Shown: positions 20,870-32,600 of the stretch, in pieces
Numbering within the stretch: position 1 is the stretch's first letter
Layout: every line of letters begins with the position of its first letter
Assembly (NCBI GenBank): GCA_948144175.1
Contig: CANXME010002275.1
Span: forward strand, 4,215,001-4,279,000
Reading direction: 5' to 3'
From: Closterium sp. NIES-65
Taxonomy: Eukaryota; Streptophyta; Zygnematophyceae; Desmidiales; Closteriaceae
DNA: 64,000 nt
The notes under the pieces: model-generated
What the model saw: the letters and a program-made list of their open reading frames with translations, nothing else
Told to the model about the DNA's origin: nothing
Database searches by the model: none
Translations under genes and position numbers: made by a program

Positions 20870-23212
20870 TCAGCCTCTGTTCTTTAATTGCTCAAGTTTC
20901 CCAAACAACTGCTCAAGCTCCATTCCCCACTCCTCCTTCACCACTATCGGTTCCAGGTCATCCAGCTCCACTGAGCTCAAAGAATTTCGACCACTGCCTC
21001 TCCCTCGTCCCCTCACACCCTTCACCTTCTTCCGCTCCTCATCCTCATCCTCACTACCAGAAGAAGCAGCAGCAGCAGCAGCGGCTGCGGCAGAGGCAGC
21101 AGCTCGTTCCTCAGCCATTCTCTGCATGCCAGCAAGAACCATCTCGCCTGTGATTGGTGGCAGCTGTCGCCGAGGCCGAGACGAGGACGAACCCTCCGAA
21201 AGCCCACCATCACCATTGCTATTCACCTCAGTGTCTATTGAAGACCAGACCTCCTTCCAGTCCTTCTCTTCAGTGCCTGGTAAAGTGCTTGACACAACGC
21301 CCTTCCTTGCATCATCCCCATCCCCTTCACTGCTGCTTTCACTGTCGCTATCGCTGTCACTCCCACTGGCATTGCCGAACTTGCTTTTCCTGCTCCAACT
21401 CCTCCTGGTGCTTATGCTGCCAGAAGCACCAGCGGCAACAGTGCCTGATACAGCCTTACTACCACCAGTACTGCTGCCGTTCTGATTGCTGCTGCTGGTT
21501 CTCTGCTTCTGCTTCAACTTCTGCTTCTCCAGCTGCTGCTGCTGCTGCTTACCCTGCTGCTTCTCCTGCTCCTGCTGACTCTCAATTTCCATCTTGGTCC
21601 CTGTTCTCACCTCCGTTTTGCTACCTCTTTCCCATCTGGATGCACTGCTTTGCCCACTCTGCTTATTCTCACCCATCCTATCCTTATTGCCACCCCCATT
21701 CTCGTTGCCTTTCCTTCCACGTCCCGCATGGTTCTTTCCACTCTCCTCTCTCCCCATCTCCTCACGCCGCTCATTCCTGCCTCCTTTGCTGCCAGCCCCT
21801 GCTCCCGTTGCGTCCACCCTCGACCCGTTCCCCTTCTTAACCTGGACCTTATCCCCCTTCACCTCCTCTTCCTTTCCCCCCTCTAGTCTGTCCGCCCCTC
21901 CACTCTCTGCCTCTCTTCTCTCTGCCTCTCTTCTCTCCGCCTCTCTTCTTCTGCTTCTGCCATCACCGGCACGCCCCGCACCACCATTTCCGACGCCGCT
22001 CTCAGCACTCTCAACCCTGCGACCTTTTCCTATCTCTCCCTCCTCCTCCCCCAATTCACCCTGCTCCTCGGGATCATCCCACGGGTATCGCGTCTCAGTT
22101 TCCTGCACCTGCATCTTCCGACTTGTTCCTACTCCGTTTCTTACATTTCTCCCCTTCGGCTCTCCTCGTTCCCCAGCAGCACGGCTCACTGGCACTGCGG
22201 CCTGCTGCTGCGCCTCTGCTGCTGCTTTACCCCCCTGCACTTCCACTTCATTGCCTTCTGATCCATTTCTCATCTGCGTTGACTCAAAAGGCGCTTCGGC
22301 GTCCAAGCCCTGCCTCCTCCTCCACTCGACGCTTTCTTCAAACTGACTCTCTCGTGGTGCTGCTTGCTGCTGCCGCTGCTTCTCCGCTGCTTTGAGCTCT
22401 GCTACTTTAATCTCTGCTCGTTTACTCTCTGCGCCTTGCATCTGAGCCTGCAGCGCCCGCAGCTGATCCACATACCCTAACCCGCTAGCCTGATCCAATC
22501 TCTTCTCCTTCTGACCCGACTTCGACCCTCGCTCCTGCCCCTCTGCTCCCACCCCTCCCTGACTGCTCCCTGCTGCCACTCCTCCTCGCTGCTGTCGCTT
22601 CTGACGATTCCCAGGGAGCCTACCGTTTGTACCACCTTCGGCACCTGTCGTTCCTCCATTGCCATTCCCCCGCACTCCTTCTAGCATTGAACCCCCTCTC
22701 ACCCCCGTCGAGGCTCGTTCTCCTTCCACGTGCTGCTGCTGTTTCTGCTGATGTTTCTGCTGCTGCTTCGGTTGCTGCTGTGTCCGCTTCGTCCCCTGCT
22801 CCCCCGGTCTCCTCTCCTCCTCCTGCTGCCGCTGCTCTTGGTGCTGCTGCAGCTCGTTTCTACCAGAATCCCTCCCAGCACTCGTCCCGCCGTCGAGCCC
22901 TGTATCAGAAGCATCCACAGCCCGCTTGTCCACCTGCTTCTCTGCCTCTCCTGCCGTACTTTCGTCAGTCACTCTCTTCCCCTTCTTCGTGTTACTAGAA
23001 GATTCGCGTGTCGTCGTGGAGGGAGATTTCGGAGTCGGGATCAGAGAAGCTAGCTTAGCGAAAGGTCCTGACGCATCGTCTCCGGAGCCGAACCGCGCTG
23101 AAATCGCGGGAGCCAATCGCCTCCTGGAATGCGCAAAATTCCCGTTATACGCAGGCCACTCCATGCCAATCGCCCGTCTGGGGGAGGAACCCGTTCGACC
23201 GGTCCAAGCCAT
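20870..23212 (-). CDS. Low-complexity Q/E/S-rich protein, function unknown
   Basis: This is a long open frame ending at 20870. The frame extends upstream to 23617, but I prefer the ATG at 23212 (MAWTGRTGSS, about 780 residues). The extra upstream part is a 33-bp tandem repeat without protein character, and the residues after 23212 (basic, Ser/Ala/Arg-rich, few acidic) look like an organelle transit peptide. The middle is dominated by polar low-complexity sequence: Q-rich runs, an AERREAERREAE repeat, and K/Q coiled-coil-like stretches. An acidic serine patch (SGSDSDSDSESSSEG) follows. The last 150 residues look most conserved, with PPITGEMVLAGMQRMAEERA, an alanine run, an RGRGRG patch and a closing EWGMELEQLFGKLEQLKNRG. 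I do not recognise the family; transit is inferred, not shown. Confidence 0.6.
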   Translation of the reverse strand: MAWTGRTGSSPRRAIGMEWPAYNGNFAHSRRRLAPAISARFGSGDDASGPFAKLASLIPTPKSPSTTTRESSSNTKKGKRVTDESTAGEAEKQVDKRAVDASDTGLDGGTSAGRDSGRNELQQHQEQRQQEEERRPGEQGTKRTQQQPKQQQKHQQKQQQHVEGERASTGVRGGSMLEGVRGNGNGGTTGAEGGTNGRLPGNRQKRQQRGGVAAGSSQGGVGAEGQERGSKSGQKEKRLDQASGLGYVDQLRALQAQMQGAESKRAEIKVAELKAAEKQRQQQAAPRESQFEESVEWRRRQGLDAEAPFESTQMRNGSEGNEVEVQGGKAAAEAQQQAAVPVSRAAGERGEPKGRNVRNGVGTSRKMQVQETETRYPWDDPEEQGELGEEEGEIGKGRRVESAESGVGNGGAGRAGDGRSRRREAERREAERREAESGGADRLEGGKEEEVKGDKVQVKKGNGSRVDATGAGAGSKGGRNERREEMGREESGKNHAGRGRKGNENGGGNKDRMGENKQSGQSSASRWERGSKTEVRTGTKMEIESQQEQEKQQGKQQQQQLEKQKLKQKQRTSSSNQNGSSTGGSKAVSGTVAAGASGSISTRRSWSRKSKFGNASGSDSDSDSESSSEGDGDDARKGVVSSTLPGTEEKDWKEVWSSIDTEVNSNGDGGLSEGSSSSRPRRQLPPITGEMVLAGMQRMAEERAAASAAAAAAAAASSGSEDEDEERKKVKGVRGRGRGSGRNSLSSVELDDLEPIVVKEEWGMELEQLFGKLEQLKNRG

Positions 23213-23395
23213 TTGACCTGTAAACTTCTCGGAGACTCCATCAGACAGGCGATGCCTGAAAAATAGCCTCTGAGAAGTTGGAAACAAGGGTGGATTTGAA
23301 TATAACCTCTGAGAGCGGAAGGGGTCGTGCAGTGAAAATACTCGCAAATGCCTATCCTGCCAAGCAGATAGTTCCAAATTCGGGCGATTGCTCGA

Positions 23396-23494
23396 CGCAG
23401 AATGTCGCACACGCGATCGTGGGAAATCCGCAGTATGTCGCACACGCGATCGTGGGAAATCCGCAGTATGTCGCACACGCGATCGTGGAAAATC
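23396..23494. repeat. 33-bp tandem repeat, three copies
   Basis: There are three nearly identical 33-bp units (23396-23428, 23429-23461, 23462-23494), each containing TGTCGCACACGCGATCGTGG. They lie 180-280 bp upstream of the preferred start of the minus-strand gene ending at 20870, where promoter or 5' UTR would be expected. The units also read as an ADFPRSRVRHT repeat in frame with that gene. Confidence 0.85.
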
Positions 23495-23883
23495 CGCAGC
23501 TAGTTGATTTCGCACGATGACTGTGATCGACGAATCCAAGCGTGATTGCACGGCAGCGCGCTGCTGCCAGGGACATGCTGCGCTTTTCACGGAGAGTGGA
23601 GCCATGCGCGCGCACACTGTCGACTTACTGAAGCTACGAAGATTGTGCGGGAACTAAAACTGTGTACTAGTAAGGCGTACGGAGTGCGTAGGTGATGAAA
23701 GGTTGTTGGGAGTGACGTGTGCTGTTCTGGTCCACAACGGCACTGGCCGACATTTTTCGCGATAAAGGGAGGCTTCCGCCAAAAGAAGTGTGATACAGAA
23801 CCAAGAAACTCGCCGCTTGGTGATAAAACGGAAGATCTGTAGGAATTTCACATTACGGTATTCATGTTATCTACATTTCTAGT

Positions 23884-25357
23884 TTAGCATTGTACTTCGC
23901 TACATCCTAAGCTTGGCCTTCTCTGTACAGCATCTCCATTTGCAGGAGGAGGATTTGTGGGCATTGAAACCGACCCTCCCCTCCCATCAACACCAATTTC
24001 CACCACTGAGCCACCATATCTGGCTGGCAATGTTTCACCTGAATAACCCATTTTGAAGTTCTGATGATACCCTACACCTGGAATGGACTCTGGCAACGCC
24101 CCAACTGGTTTAGTGTACGGGTGTACACTAAACGAACCTCCATAAGAGGACATTGTCATGCGGGTCACCTCAGACCTCATCTCCTCCATAGCCTTCCTCT
24201 CAGCTCGCCTCTGCCGCCACATGCACACCCCACACACCGCACAGCCGCAGAAAACAAGCACGATCACCACAACCACAACCACAATAATCGCAATCATTCC
24301 AGCTCCCAAACCAGGAGTGCCATTTTTGCTCGCACTTTGTCCCTCATTCCCCTTTGAGCTTGCGAAAGTGCTGGGACCCTTTACAACGCCAGCACCATCA
24401 TTCCCAACGCTGCCTGGAGGTCCGGAATCTGATGGAAATGGCGACGGAAATGAAGTCGCACCTTCAGGTAGGGTGCACCACTGGAAGGTTCGGCCAAGGC
24501 TCTGGTTTGGGTCGGTACTCCAGCCTTGGGAACAGATGCACTGGCTGCTGCCAGGTGCTGCTGGCGTTCCGTGGGGCCCACAATCAGAAGGCTGAGGAGG
24601 GGGTGGTGGTGCTGAGGCCTGTGCTTGTGGCGGGGGTGGTTGTAACGGGTATGTGGGTGTAGCTGGTGAGAATGGTGAGCCTGATAAAGGAGGTTGAAAG
24701 GAACTACCAGGAGGAAGGGGAGAGGTGGGAAGGGGGGATGGAGACGGATAGGAGGGAACTGCAGGGGGGACGGAAGGAGGAATTTGCGGTTGGAGCCAGG
24801 GGGAAGGCGGAAGGGAAGGGGACGGGGGGCTAGGCGGGGGAGGGGACGTGCAGATGAACCCGGGGAGGCAGGAAGTTGAATAAGGGGAGGGCGGAAGGGG
24901 AGTCTCGCATAAATTCTTGATGGTGTTCCAGATGGGCCTGAAAGGACCGTATTTGGTGCTGCAGTCGACTGCACGGCACCAGGGGAAATCGTCTCCCGTT
25001 ATAAGCTCCTGATCTACAGTGCATGTGATGCAATAGAGGCGGTAGTTGTACGCGATTAGAACGCCTGGCGGTGGACATGGAGGGGCCGCGGCGGATTGAA
25101 GTATTCTCCTCCCGTGATTATTTTCCATAGCTGCTGGCAAGAAAAAAACAGGATTGAAGGGCGATGGCACTGCCGACACCATTCTTCCAAAATACTGCTG
25201 TTGGAGTCTGAAACGGCGAGATTGGCGCGATTAGGTATCAGAAAAGAGGAACTACCCGAGAGGAATGACAAACCTTAGGCCTAACTATCAAACTATTCAT
25301 GCCGTACAGGATGAGAAGAAATGCGATATGACACGTTGCCCATACTGGGAACTTCAT
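23884..25357 (-). CDS. Secreted/membrane proline-rich protein with one TM helix
   Basis: The main exon (end at 23884, start near 25135-25150 after a TTTTCTTGCCAG acceptor) encodes several parts in order. A Cys-rich N-terminal region comes first. An extensin-like Pro/Ser stretch of about 130 residues (SPPPPSPPSPSLPPSP) follows, then a small EGF-like Cys cluster (CGPHGT...CICSQGW). Next are a Ser/Gly linker, one strongly hydrophobic helix of about 25 residues (AIIVVVVVVIVLVF) and a cytoplasmic tail starting with RRAERK. An upstream ATG at 25357 opens MKFPVWATCHIAFLLILYGM, a convincing signal peptide, so I infer a first exon there. The exact donor (near 25270-25274) is unresolved because phases do not match at the best GT. 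The tail has no kinase domain. A cell-wall-associated sensor or anchor is plausible but unproven. Confidence 0.65.
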
Positions 25358-26351
25358 CTCTTTTTCAACCATATTTTTGAGCCTGGAACAGTGAAGCCAT
25401 TAGAAAACATACTTACCACGCATTCCCATGGCTTAAGGGAGGCCGCGCACCTGAGAGCGTGAACGTAAGGGTCGACGCGCGAGAGGTGCAAGGTTACCTA
25501 CTTCGCTGCTCACGCTGCTGAAGCTAGTTGTCTTGTGACTGGATTAGTGAAATGAGAAAGGAGAGTTCGAATGAGGCGGGTGGTGGAGGGGATTAGCTGA
25601 GTGGGTCGTCGACTCGTCGTCGCAGGTGGCTCAAATTCGCGCGCGACGTCGCGGCAATCGCAATTTTTTTATGCTCTAGCATTGGCGAGGCAAACATGTG
25701 GGAAGCGATGGAGCTTGTCAGCAAACGGGCGACATGCGACGAAGATGAACCGGCAGGTTTGCGAGGCAGATTTGAGCATTTGAAGGAGTGGGATGTTCCG
25801 TCGATCGGTTGAAGGTCTCGTTTCGACCACTTTTTGCTTTTAATGTGGGGTTGCGATGTACCCGTTTGTGAGCTAATATCTCGGAACGGCTGCTGGTTAT
25901 GGAATTTAAAAGCCAGATGAAGTATCAAAACAGGTTCTAACGTGACTCCTGTTCGTTTTGGGGGTGGCGTGGCACACCCCTTCATCCATTGTTTGTCTAG
26001 TGCGGTTTGGCTAGTTTTTGCAAGGTAAGAAACGGTTCCCGCACTTGCCTACTGGATAATTAGGTCAGGGAATCTTGCACTGGGGAAAAGTTTCACCATC
26101 CAATCCAGCAGCTATCTTCTCGTTGCATGGCAGCCATGCAAGGGATTCTAGCGTTTTTCCTAGTGTAGAGATAAGTTAATGCAGGCCGTAATCAATGTCG
26201 GGCGACATTGGTCACGTCGTCCATGTATAGCACCTCTTTCATCGACTGAGTAACATTTGCAAGCCACTTTACCGTACTTACCGGTAGTACTTTTTGTTTC
26301 CAGGAGAACCTGGGCGAAACAGGGAATATAATTCTGCTAGTTCACAATCTT
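25358..26351. other. Intergenic, no gene seen
   Basis: I find no coding, RNA or mobile feature here. It should include the promoter of the proline-rich gene to the left and the 3' flank of the F-box/LRR pseudogene to the right. Confidence 0.5.
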
Positions 26352-26400
26352 CAAGTGGTCTCTATATTAAGGGCTCCATCTCAAGGATAGAGACCACTTG
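26352..26400. repeat. Perfect 14-bp inverted repeat (hairpin)
   Basis: CAAGTGGTCTCTAT (26352-26365) is followed after 21 bases by its exact reverse complement (26387-26400). It lies just downstream of the F-box/LRR pseudogene on the minus strand. It could be a transcript-end structure or a small-RNA hairpin, but nothing else supports either role. Confidence 0.75.
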
Positions 26401-26419
26401 GAGAGTAGTACTGGAGTCC

Positions 26420-28792
26420 ATGCCTCAAATAAACATCGGGAGTCACTGGATCTGGGCCAAGCAGCTTGCAGCCATGAACATCCAGCACTCGCTACATTGT
26501 CATGTATCGCAGCTCTTGTGATGGACGGGACCGAAGTTCCTCACAGTCCCTCAGGTTCAACTCTCTAAGTCTTCTCAAATGGTGGAAGTTGGGAGGGAGG
26601 ACTTGAAGTGATGTGCCGCTGACATCTAACTTGTGCAGGTAAGTGAGGGCGGTGAAAGAGCAGGGCAGGCTTGTCAAGAAGGAGCAATTCCGCAGGCTGA
26701 GGTCACCCAATCTCGACAAGGAAGAGATGGTCTCAGGAAGGTGGGTCAGATTCGAAGCTTCAATATGAAGAGATATGAGTTGCACAAGCTGGCCCACACT
26801 TCTTAGAATCTCCTAAAAAAATTCCGCCCATTCCACGTGCAGCTCCCGCAGCTGAGACAGAGAGCCAAGATCACGAGGCAGGTGTTGCATGGACCTGGCA
26901 CATGAGATGTGAAGAACGCAGAGGCATGAAAGGAACCCGAGCAACAGTGGGAATTCTCTTTGTTCAGTGCCCAGGCGCATCTCCAGGTGCTCTAACTGAG
27001 AGAGGCAACAGCTCCTAGCTGGTGCATCCATGATAGCAACCTGATTCAACAACAGCTTCCTAAGATTTGGAGCCGTTGACATGTCAGGAAGAATGATGCT
27101 ACTGATGCCGTTTCCCAACCGCAAGGTTTCCAGAAACCTTGGTAGAGTTTCTTTAGTTTCCGTTAGCGGATAACAGTGAGAAAGATCCAGCTCCCGCAGG
27201 CTCGAGAGGTTTCCCATGGATCTAGGGGCAGATGCGAGATCAAGACACATGTCAGCCTTGAGAGCCTCCAGGCGGCTCAGCTGAGTGATGGATGCTGGCA
27301 GTTCTGTCAGATGACTACAGCTCAAGGTCAGCTCTCGCAGGCCACCCAACTGGCCTGTACCCTCTGGAAGGCTTCTAATGGGACAGTTGCTGAGATCGAG
27401 CTGTGCTAGAGAGGAGAGACGACTGAGTGATGGCGGCAGCTTCTGCAGGACACGATTCCCGCTCAGCACCAAAGTGTGGAGATTGGTCAGCTCGCCTATC
27501 TCCTCCGGGATCGACGTCAGCCTTGAATACATGATTGTCAATGATTCGAGAGCAGACAGGCATGAAACTGCTGCAGGGAGGATCTCAATGTTCATACCCT
27601 TCATGGAGAGCTTCTGAAGCCCGGCGAGTAACCCAATGGAATCGGGAAATTTCTTCAGCGAACAGCCTCTCAACAGTAAGTTCTTCAGCCTTAACAAATT
27701 TCCAAGCTTCTCAGGCAGGCTGGATATACCGCAGTTGGAAATGTTAAGAACTTCCAAGGTGCTGATGCTAGTGAGGGAATCTGGCAGCTCAGTCAAATCC
27801 ACGAATCCGGAAAGAGAGAGTTCGAAAAGAGCCGGGAACCGCTCGCCAAGATTCTCAGGCAAGGAGTTGGTAAGCAGTAAACGTTGAATACGGAAAAGCG
27901 GTGATTCTGACGGAAAATCTGAAGAAAGTACTGTCGACCCTCGCATAAATCCAAGCGAACGAAGTGCTGTCAGATGATCGAATGAAAAATCCTCCTCTAC
28001 ATCATGGAACCATGTCCTTTCTCGAAAAAACAGGCTGGCCAGGTTCGGAATGCGAGTTAACGGCGTCAGCTGATGTAATCGCATGTCCCGTTTCAGAATC
28101 GAAAGATTTGTGAGCGAAGACAGATTGCCGAAGTTTGGGTCCTTCAGAGGCGATATCTTCCCAAGGGACAGAGTGTGCAGGTGTGTCAGATGGAATAACA
28201 AAATTGGGAACTTTGTTTTTCGATGCAGGCACTGAAGTGACAGCTGCTCCAAGCGGCGACATCGGCGGAAAAGACTGTTCAGCCCAGCTGCTGTGACAGG
28301 GTGCTCCGAAATATCAAAGTCGTCCACCTCCTCCTCATCATACGCCTCGTCATCCTCTGGAGCTATACCTGAATCGACATGAAGAGCGGTTAGGTTTGGA
28401 GACGAAGAGCTGAGAAATGCGAGAAAATCGTCATCGATCGTTTCCATGCTCCCGTCGCTCAGGTGCAGTTGAGTGAGATTCGGGAAGGACGCCAAAACGC
28501 GTTTCAGATCCCGGCGAGACACCAGACGATTTGGTGAAACGTGAAGCGTTGTGACGGACTGTGCGAGCTCCCGCCAGCGATGGCAGACCGAGGCGATGCG
28601 GAGAACGTGGGCGACATTGGCAGAGACAGGAGGCAACGAGAAATGCGGTTCAGGCTCTCGATCTGGTTCGATCCCATTACAGACGTAATTGGAGAGTGAC
28701 TATGAAGACGTGGGCTGACAAAGATCAGAATTCCAGAAGATCCTGAGAAGCGCATCGTCGGGAAGAGAGTGGATGCGTGCGGAATGACTCAT
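26420..28792 (-). pseudogene. F-box/LRR protein pseudogene (copy 1)
   Basis: The ATG at 28792 opens an F-box (HSLPDDALLRIFWNSD, continuing ANVAHVLRIASVCHRW), followed by many leucine-rich repeats of the LPxSxxxLxxLxxLxL type. It aligns along its length with the paralogues at 52734-55084 and 58416-60716. Three in-frame TAG stops break it: 28700-28702 just after the first half of the F-box, 26813-26815 in the C-terminal repeats, and near 26492. The paralogue at the second site reads CAG. In known families such proteins are substrate receptors of SCF ubiquitin ligases. The long open segment (28636-26813) suggests recent inactivation, or possible readthrough or splicing that I cannot exclude. Confidence 0.82.
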
Positions 28793-28852
28793 GTCCTAAA
28801 ACTGGCCTTGCAAAGGCTTCAATGTCTGAGACGACTATGCGATACTAAACAC

Positions 28853-29638
28853 TTAGCTTGAGGACAAAACGCTACCGAACACCCCAGCGGAATCAGGTCG
28901 ACGGACCCGAGTTGCCGGTGTCGACGAGGGGGGTCGTCGAAGCCTGGGCCGACGGGGCGGAGCACTGACGCGCGTGCGGGCCCGCCAGCCTGGCCCAGGG
29001 CTGGCCCGAGCGCACGACCGCCGCCCCGCGGCCCCGCCCCGAACGTGAACAGCGGCCCACGTTACCGGGTGGGGTCGGCGAACTGGCGACACCTCGCGCG
29101 TGGGAAAATTACCCTCGCGCGAAGGCAGCCCACGCGCGCCACCTGCCCTCGAGGTCCTAGTAACCCATCGCGGCCTGCCCGGACGGGCAGGCGAGGGCCG
29201 GGCGAAATGTCGGGGCCCCCTCGGGACGCTCGACAATTTCGCGACCCGTTGCGGCGACGCCACGTGTTCGCCCGCCTGCTTCGCATCGGGCAACATGCAG
29301 AATTTGATACATTGCGAACTCAATTCGGGACATCGCGAATTCGATGTCGATCGCTTCGCGGCGCACGTTTTTCGCTTCGGGGCGTGACATCGACTTGCTG
29401 GCTCGGCGGCGAACGAGGACTTGTGCCACTTGTGGAGGACTTGTGCCAAACCCCGCCGAGGAAGGCACCACGAGGGCCGGGCGATGCCTCGACCGTTCCT
29501 GTGGGGCACCGACCCCCTTTTCTTGGTGGAAGGGGGCATAGCTCCTCATTTTCGGCATCTCGTTTCCCTTTCCACCTTTTCCCCAGCTCTGCGCCTTCTC
29601 CCACATTTCACGTCCCTTAGCCGCTTCCCTTCCCCGCC
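28853..29638. other. Left flank of the recombinase element, GC-rich, no gene
   Basis: This is non-coding GC-rich sequence upstream of the first gene. It contains a short direct repeat GAGGACTTGTGCCA at 29415-29428 and 29435-29448 and several TCGATGTCGATCGCTTCGCG-like palindromic bits. It should contain the promoter of the plus-strand gene. Frames open in it are composition artefacts. Confidence 0.45.
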
Positions 29639-32600
29639 ATGTCGGCCGCCACGAAACTCGGCGAAGTGACGCCGACTTCGCAGGACTTCCCTCTGTATCT
29701 CGACCTGGGCAGTGGACTGACTGCCAAGCTCGACGAACACGACTACGCCGTCCTCGTAGACCATAGGCTAGAGTTCAACGCCCGTTGCTTGGGATTCGGC
29801 CTCAAGTGAGTGTCCGTATTGGGATGTCGACGTCGACCGCTGGATACCTTGCAGGTCGACGTCGATAGGGTTGTCCCACGTTAGGGTTTAGATCACTACT
29901 CGGTGACGCACGCAGCCGTAGGTAGGCATCGTACTCCGATCACTACAGTAGGTCGGTGCCCGCATCGGTAGGCGCCATTGATTACAACGTAGCGACGGTG
30001 GTGCACCGTTCTACTCTAGCCATCCCCGTCAGTTGTCGGTTCCAGAACCCACGTGTCCATCCGTCATGCCGTGCACGTCCTCAAACACATCTACTACCCA
30101 TGCATGCGTGCAGGTACGCATGGATCCGCGCGGCGCCGGCCAACATGCGATTGTGGTCGATAGGACTCGGCCGGCTTCGGGCGGCGATGGGCAAGGAAGA
30201 CCACTCATGCTTTGCAACGGTGTTCGACGCCGACGTAGCTGTTATCCCTCTGCATTCGAGGTGAGCCTAAGTCATGATGGTGTGCCTTGATGCCTTATGT
30301 CGCTGCTCCGTTCTGATCGACGTCGTGGTGCCTAGCCTGTGCAGCATCGCACCGCTTCCAGGGGCACATTGTAGCGTCGTGGTCATCCTGTACCCCGGCG
30401 ACTTGTTGCGGGCCGGGGGAGAGACGATCAGGACCTCTGTCCGGCACTTCGACCCGCAAACCGTGAAGCAGTGGCACCGCGACGAGGCGATCCGCGTGCT
30501 GAAGTGAGCTCGATAGTGTAGTCGACGACGCATGCAATTTCGCCGCTGGGCGTTAAGCAAGTCTACTGACGATATGTGCCATGTTGCTTCAGGTTTTTCC
30601 GGGCGGCGGTGCTGGCCGAGCTCGGCCGCGATGGCCGGCACTGGGAGTGGCCGAAGCCTTCTGCTGAAGAGGTGGCGGCCAGGCTCGCCGACTTCAATGA
30701 ACCCGTTCGAGATGTGAGTACCGATCGTTTTACCGTCCTAGCGCGATGCCATCTCCGCCGTCGGTGCTCATCCTTGCTCTCTCCTCTGTTGTTTGCAGAA
30801 AATGCGCGACACCGTCCGGGACGGCGACGCAGGCTCTGGCCTCCTCTCAATGAGCGCGCTGTGCTGGGTGGTGAAGAGGATGGATCGCCTGACCGGCGAC
30901 GACCGTCGCAGTGCGACCAGCATGGACAAGGTCCTCGTTTCGGGGTTGAAGGAGCTGCGGATTCGGATGATGACAAACATCAAGGAACACGTCGCACGCA
31001 GACGGTCAGGCCATGTCGGAGTTGGTGCCGATGCCTGTGAAGACGACGCCGCGGAGCCCCCTTCGGCATCCCAAGCAGTCGGTGTCGCCGACACAAGCGG
31101 AGAGGCCGGAGACGGCGTCGACAAGGCAGATGAGGAGGCAGAGAGGGCTGTGGCGAGGACCGCGGATCAGGAAAAGGAGGAGGAGGAGGATGACACCGAC
31201 GATCAGGATGATAACGAGGAGGATCGTGAGGAGCGTGAGCAGGGGCATGGGCAGGAGGAGGAGGAGGAGGAGGACGAGGAGGAGGAGGAGGAGGATGATG
31301 AGGAGGAGGAGGAGGACAAGGAGGCGGCGGCGGCGGAGGCCGTGGAGCAGGGTTTCGGGTCGGTGGAGCAGGTGGCGGAGGGGGAGAAGCAGCAAGAGGG
31401 GGAGGAGGAGGTAGAGTTCCCCTGGGTCGAATTCGAGATGGAGGATGTTGAGGGAGCGGCGGCGGTGGCCGTGGAGGGAGCGGCGGCGGCCGTGGAGGGA
31501 ACGGGCGGGATGTCGGCGGATGTTGTGTACGTGCGAGGGGAGGGTGCCGATGTGGAGAATGTCGGCGTGGAGGAGGCGCACGTGGTCGGCAATGTGGTTG
31601 GCGACGCGAAGGAGGAGGATAACGTCGCGTCCCCGACGCCGACGGGCGTGGAGACCACCACAGGGAACGCAGGGGTGGAACGCCGGGGTGGAGCGGTAGA
31701 GGCGGGCCGTCAACCGGGTTCCTCAGCAGCTGGTCGGCAGGCAACGCCGGCCGTCGTCGCGCAGCTGCGACAGGAGAACATGTGGCTGAGGGCAGAAAAT
31801 GCTCGACTCGAGACGGCGCTCGGAGTGGAGAGGGGTCGGGTGGACAGGTTCGCGATGGGGATTGGCCACCTCGTGGACAAGCTCAGGTCGTTGGCCGACC
31901 AGGTCGCCGCCTCCGACCAGGACGCGTCGAGTCGGCTGATGGACGCGTCCTTGACCATGGCGACGACCGTGACGGAGAACATCACCGCCAACATGGGTGA
32001 AGCATGGGAGGCGATGAAGGCGTACGCCGAGAGGGCGGAGAGCTGGTTGGACGATCTAGAGAATCCGGAGGGGTTTATGGCGGTGCAACGTGCGAACGCG
32101 GTCGTCGCCCTGGACAACCACGTGGACGAAGCGAGGAAGGGATTGGAGGAATACATATCGAAGCACCTAGTCGCCGCGCAGACCAACATCGCCGCCGCGG
32201 TAACTCAACGCGTCGCCGTCCCGCCGCCCACGCAGCCCGCCCCACCGCCAGCCGTCCCGGACGAGCTCATGAAGTCTTTCAAGGCGGACGTGTTGAAGGC
32301 GGTGACTGAGGCCACCCAGCAGTCGTTTGCTGCGTCCGGGTTAAACCTCATGACCCAGGTGATCGGCCATCTGGCGCCTGGTCGGCATGGGTCGTCGCCG
32401 TCGGACAACGAGGCCGACAAGAAGGGTGCGAAAAGGGCGGGCGGCGGAGATGATGCGTTGAGCTCGAAGCGGAGCAAGGGAGCCGATGGGAGCCGCGGCG
32501 TCGGCCAGGTGGCTCCAGGCGGCTCGCGGAGCAAGGGAGCCGATGGGAGCGGAGGTACGAGCGTGGTCGACCAGCTGAAGAAGAACGGGACCAAGGTGAT

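Noticed and set aside
30980..31744. Pro/Arg-rich and Leu-rich minus-strand ORFs
   Set aside because: They are the complement of the Glu-coding tract in the spliced plus-strand gene.
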